NCBI GenBank assembly: GCA_031277155.1
Contig: JAITMW010000054.1
Span: 1 to 6,540 of the forward strand
From: Clostridiales bacterium
GTDB taxonomy: Bacteria; Bacillota; Clostridia; Lachnospirales; WRAX01
Direction of reading: 5' to 3'
Length of the DNA stretch: 6,540 nt
The notes under the pieces were generated by a model. It searched no databases. It was not told where the DNA came from and saw nothing but the letters and a program-made list of their open reading frames with translations. The translations under genes and the position numbers were made by a program. Shown here in pieces: positions 4,136 to 6,540 of this stretch (its first letter is position 1; every line of letters starts with the position of its first letter).

Positions 4136-6496
4136 ATGGCTGATTTTGACAGAGAATCGATGCTGGAGATGTTTAATTTTGAGATGAACCAGTTGGTGGA
4201 CCAATTGGAGCAGACTATTATCGAAAGCGAATCGGGCTTTTCCATGGAACTTATCAACGAAGTTTTCCGCATCATGCACACTATAAAGGGGTCTGCGGCG
4301 ATGATGCTTTTTGACACCATTGCCACGGCGACACATGCCGCCGAGGATTTGTTTTTTTATCTGCGAGAGGAAAACCCCGACAGCGTTGACTATTCTGAGC
4401 TGACGGACCATGTGCTTGCTTGCATGGACTTTATTAAAGACGAGCTGGTAAAAATAGAGCAAAAGGTGCCGGCAGACGGGGACCCATCCAGCGTTGTGGC
4501 CAATATTACCGGCTTTTTGCATCGCCTTAAAGAAAATGATGCCCCTGCCTCTACGGCAAAGGCGGCGGCCACCAGGGTGAAAAAGATTCCCAAAAAAAGC
4601 CCTAACAATCCCTTTGGCGCGAACAAATACAGGGCGACGATACGCTTTGACGAAGACGCGCAAATGGAAAATGTGCGCGCCTTTACGATTGTGAATAATT
4701 TAAAAGATTACGCAAAGGGCATGAGGCACGAGCCCGAGGACATCATAAACGAAGAAGCGACGGCCGCCATACGCAAAAATGGCTTTGTCGTCACCTTTTC
4801 GTCTGATGCCCCCTATGAAGAGATGTTTGACATATTAAGCCGCTCGATTTACATCAAAGACATATATCTGGAGGAGTTTAATTCCGAATCTGCCGAGGTG
4901 GACGGGCTTAACAGCTTTTTTGTGCAGATAAAATTTGACGAAGAGGCGCAAATGGAAAATGTGCGTGCATACAACGCCATACGCAACATCAGCCCCCTTG
5001 CGGAATATCTTTTGCATCTGCCGGAAAATCTTGTGGACGCGGCCACCGCGGAAGATATCCGCAAAGACGGCCTGAAAATTGACCTTGTGACTGCAAAAAG
5101 CTATGAAGAGCTGCACGAGGTGCTGTCGCGGACGGTATACTTAAAGGAATTCAGCATCAATGAGGTTGCGGGCGAGGTATCCATACACACGGAGCAAGAG
5201 ATTGCCAGAGAGGCCCCCGACGGGGCGCAGAAGCCCGACGAGCCAATTCCGGCAGAAATTGATATGCCAAGCCCGGACCCAAGCCCAATTCCTGTTACCA
5301 CCGCTGATACGCAATCTGCGATACCCAAAAAATCTGCCTCCCAGGCCGTTATCTCCGTCAATGTCTCCAAATTAGACCAATTGCTTAAATTTATGGGCGA
5401 GCTTGTGATTGCGGAAGCCATGGTGACGCAAAACCCGGAGCTTGAGGGCCTTAACCTGGAGAGCTTTAACAAAGAAGCGCGCCAGCTTAAAAAAATCATC
5501 AATGATGTGCAGGAAACCGTGATGGCCATGCGCATGGTTTCGCTGTCCGGCACATTTTTTAAGATGAACCGCATCGTGCGTGACATGTGCAAAGCCCTGG
5601 GCAAAGAGGCCGTTTTGGAAGTTGTGGGCGAGGACACCGAGGTTGATAAAAATATCATAGAGCATATAGGCGACCCTCTGATGCATATCATACGCAATTC
5701 CCTTGACCACGGCATTGAAACCCCCGAAAAGCGCCGCGCGGCAGGCAAGCCCGAAAAGGGCAATGTGCTTTTGGAGGCCAGAAATGTGGGCACGGAGGTT
5801 TGGGTCATCATTGAGGACGACGGCAATGGCCTTGACAAGGACCGCATAATGGAGAAGGCCAGAAACAACGGCTTGCTGAAAAAGCCCGAAAATGAATATA
5901 CCGACAAAGAGATTTTTCAATTTATCTTTATGCCCGGCTTTTCCACCAACGAAAAAGTCACCAGTTATAGCGGGCGCGGCGTGGGCATGGACGTGGTGAA
6001 TAAAAGCCTTGAATTCGTGGGCGGCAGCGTGGTGGTTGACAGCGTGCCCGGCGAGGGCAGCACATTTATATTGAAAATACCGCTGACATTGGCCATTATC
6101 AAGGGCATGATAATCAATATGGCGGGGTCAAAATACACCATACCAATTGTGTCCATCCGCGATTCTTTCCGGGCCAACCCCGACGACATCTTTATGGACC
6201 CAAGCGGCAATGAGATGATTACTGTGCGCGGGGACCATTACAATGTGGTGCGCCTAAACGAATTTTTTGGCCTGGAGGGCGAGGTGAAGGACACCGCCGA
6301 CGGTATTATGATGATTATTGAAAATGGCGACGACGCCATCTGCCTGTTTGTGGACGAGCTTGTAGGCGAGCAGCAGGTGGTGCGCAAAACCATACCGAAA
6401 TATATTAAGCAAATTAGGGGCATTTCCGGATGCACGCTGCTTGGCAATGGGGATATCAGCTTGATTATTGATGTTGCGGGGTTTTTTGACAGGTAG
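4136..6496 (+). CDS. cheA: chemotaxis sensor histidine kinase CheA with two tandem P2-like domains
   Basis: Receptor-coupled kinase that autophosphorylates and passes phosphate to CheY and CheB. The 786 residues are longer than a typical CheA of about 650-700. Order: P1 Hpt domain (about 1-125) with phospho-accepting His48 in MHTIKGSA; a Lys/Ala/Pro linker; P2-like repeat 1 (about 164-255) and repeat 2 (about 260-350); a Pro-rich linker (about 350-403); P3 dimerisation helices (from 404); the P4 ATPase domain with N box (Asp513 to Asn521 and after), G1 DDGNG (561-565), F box (FMPGF, 598-602) and G2 GRGVGM (613-618); and the CheW-like P5 domain (about 656-786). All kinase motifs are intact. 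Both P2-like repeats share FDE(D/E)AQMENVRA and end in LSR(S/T)(I/V)Y(I/L)K(D/E). Duplicated P2 should offer two response-regulator docking sites. It is the second gene of the cheR operon; the stop is followed within 4 bases by the inverted hairpin element. Confidence 0.97.
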   Translation: MADFDRESMLEMFNFEMNQLVDQLEQTIIESESGFSMELINEVFRIMHTIKGSAAMMLFDTIATATHAAEDLFFYLREENPDSVDYSELTDHVLACMDFIKDELVKIEQKVPADGDPSSVVANITGFLHRLKENDAPASTAKAAATRVKKIPKKSPNNPFGANKYRATIRFDEDAQMENVRAFTIVNNLKDYAKGMRHEPEDIINEEATAAIRKNGFVVTFSSDAPYEEMFDILSRSIYIKDIYLEEFNSESAEVDGLNSFFVQIKFDEEAQMENVRAYNAIRNISPLAEYLLHLPENLVDAATAEDIRKDGLKIDLVTAKSYEELHEVLSRTVYLKEFSINEVAGEVSIHTEQEIAREAPDGAQKPDEPIPAEIDMPSPDPSPIPVTTADTQSAIPKKSASQAVISVNVSKLDQLLKFMGELVIAEAMVTQNPELEGLNLESFNKEARQLKKIINDVQETVMAMRMVSLSGTFFKMNRIVRDMCKALGKEAVLEVVGEDTEVDKNIIEHIGDPLMHIIRNSLDHGIETPEKRRAAGKPEKGNVLLEARNVGTEVWVIIEDDGNGLDKDRIMEKARNNGLLKKPENEYTDKEIFQFIFMPGFSTNEKVTSYSGRGVGMDVVNKSLEFVGGSVVVDSVPGEGSTFILKIPLTLAIIKGMIINMAGSKYTIPIVSIRDSFRANPDDIFMDPSGNEMITVRGDHYNVVRLNEFFGLEGEVKDTADGIMMIIENGDDAICLFVDELVGEQQVVRKTIPKYIKQIRGISGCTLLGNGDISLIIDVAGFFDR
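4646..4968 (+). repeat. direct repeat within cheA marking the P2 duplication
   Basis: Bases 4646-4680 and 4934-4968 match at 33 of 35 positions, 288 bases (96 codons) apart. They encode FDE(D/E)AQMENVRA. The rest of the two modules is related only at protein level. Confidence 0.85.
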
Positions 6497-6499
6497 GGG

Positions 6500-6540
6500 G
6501 ATGCCGGGTAAACCCGGCTGAAGTAACGACTACAAGTCGG
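6500..6540. repeat. multi-hairpin element, right copy (inverted, cut by window end)
   Basis: Bases 6500-6528 are the reverse complement of 3166-3194 with one mismatch. The palindromic stem GCCGGGT/ACCCGGC is at 6503-6518, and a second hairpin, CGACT-aca-AGTCG, at 6527-6539, takes the place of the ACGGTT/AACCGT hairpin of the left copy. No T-run follows the first stem. The rest of the element lies beyond 6540. Confidence 0.75.

Noticed and set aside
5101..5907. Long open frame of 268 codons on the minus strand
   Set aside because: It lies wholly antisense to the P3/P4 region of cheA, is Ser-rich shadow sequence, and has no recognisable motif.
6503..6518. Intrinsic terminator after cheA
   Set aside because: The 7-bp stem is strong, but the bases after it are TGAAGTAACG with no T-run, and the same palindrome occurs upstream of cheR.

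Overview
The window looks like chromosomal DNA of a motile member of the Bacillota, most likely a clostridial anaerobe. This is inferred from four things: a TmcAL-type tRNA acetate ligase (the Bacillus/Clostridium route to ac4C34), strong AGGAGG-type ribosome binding sites, near-consensus sigma-A promoters, and a CheA/CheR pair. Base composition is roughly balanced by eye. No phage, transposase, CRISPR, tRNA or rRNA gene is visible.

Layout. (i) 1-1701, plus strand: the 3' part of a FabG/PhaB-like short-chain reductase, a PhaJ-like (R)-specific enoyl-CoA hydratase, and an unrecognised 186-residue protein. They are closely spaced and probably one operon. The first two catalyse consecutive steps (3-ketoacyl to (R)-3-hydroxyacyl to 2-enoyl thioester), so they probably act together on CoA- or ACP-bound short acyl chains. 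(ii) 1698-2909, minus strand: tmcAL, convergent with the unknown gene, the two stop codons overlapping. (iii) 2910-3293: a divergent intergenic region with a dispersed-repeat-like imperfect inverted repeat in the tmcAL leader, a minus-strand promoter for tmcAL, a multi-hairpin element, and a near-perfect plus-strand promoter for the chemotaxis genes. (iv) 3294-6496, plus strand: cheR then cheA, 26 bases apart. CheA has two tandem P2-like (CheY-binding) modules. (v) 6497-6540: directly after the cheA stop, an inverted copy of the hairpin element found upstream of cheR.

The most notable non-coding signal is this pair of inverted elements around cheR-cheA. They share 28 of 29 bases around a 7-bp palindromic stem. 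The neighbouring hairpin keeps its pairing in both copies while changing sequence at two base pairs, which suggests selection for structure. The second copy runs off the window. Nothing seen here proves a new biological system; the hairpin element and the tandem-P2 CheA are the best leads.
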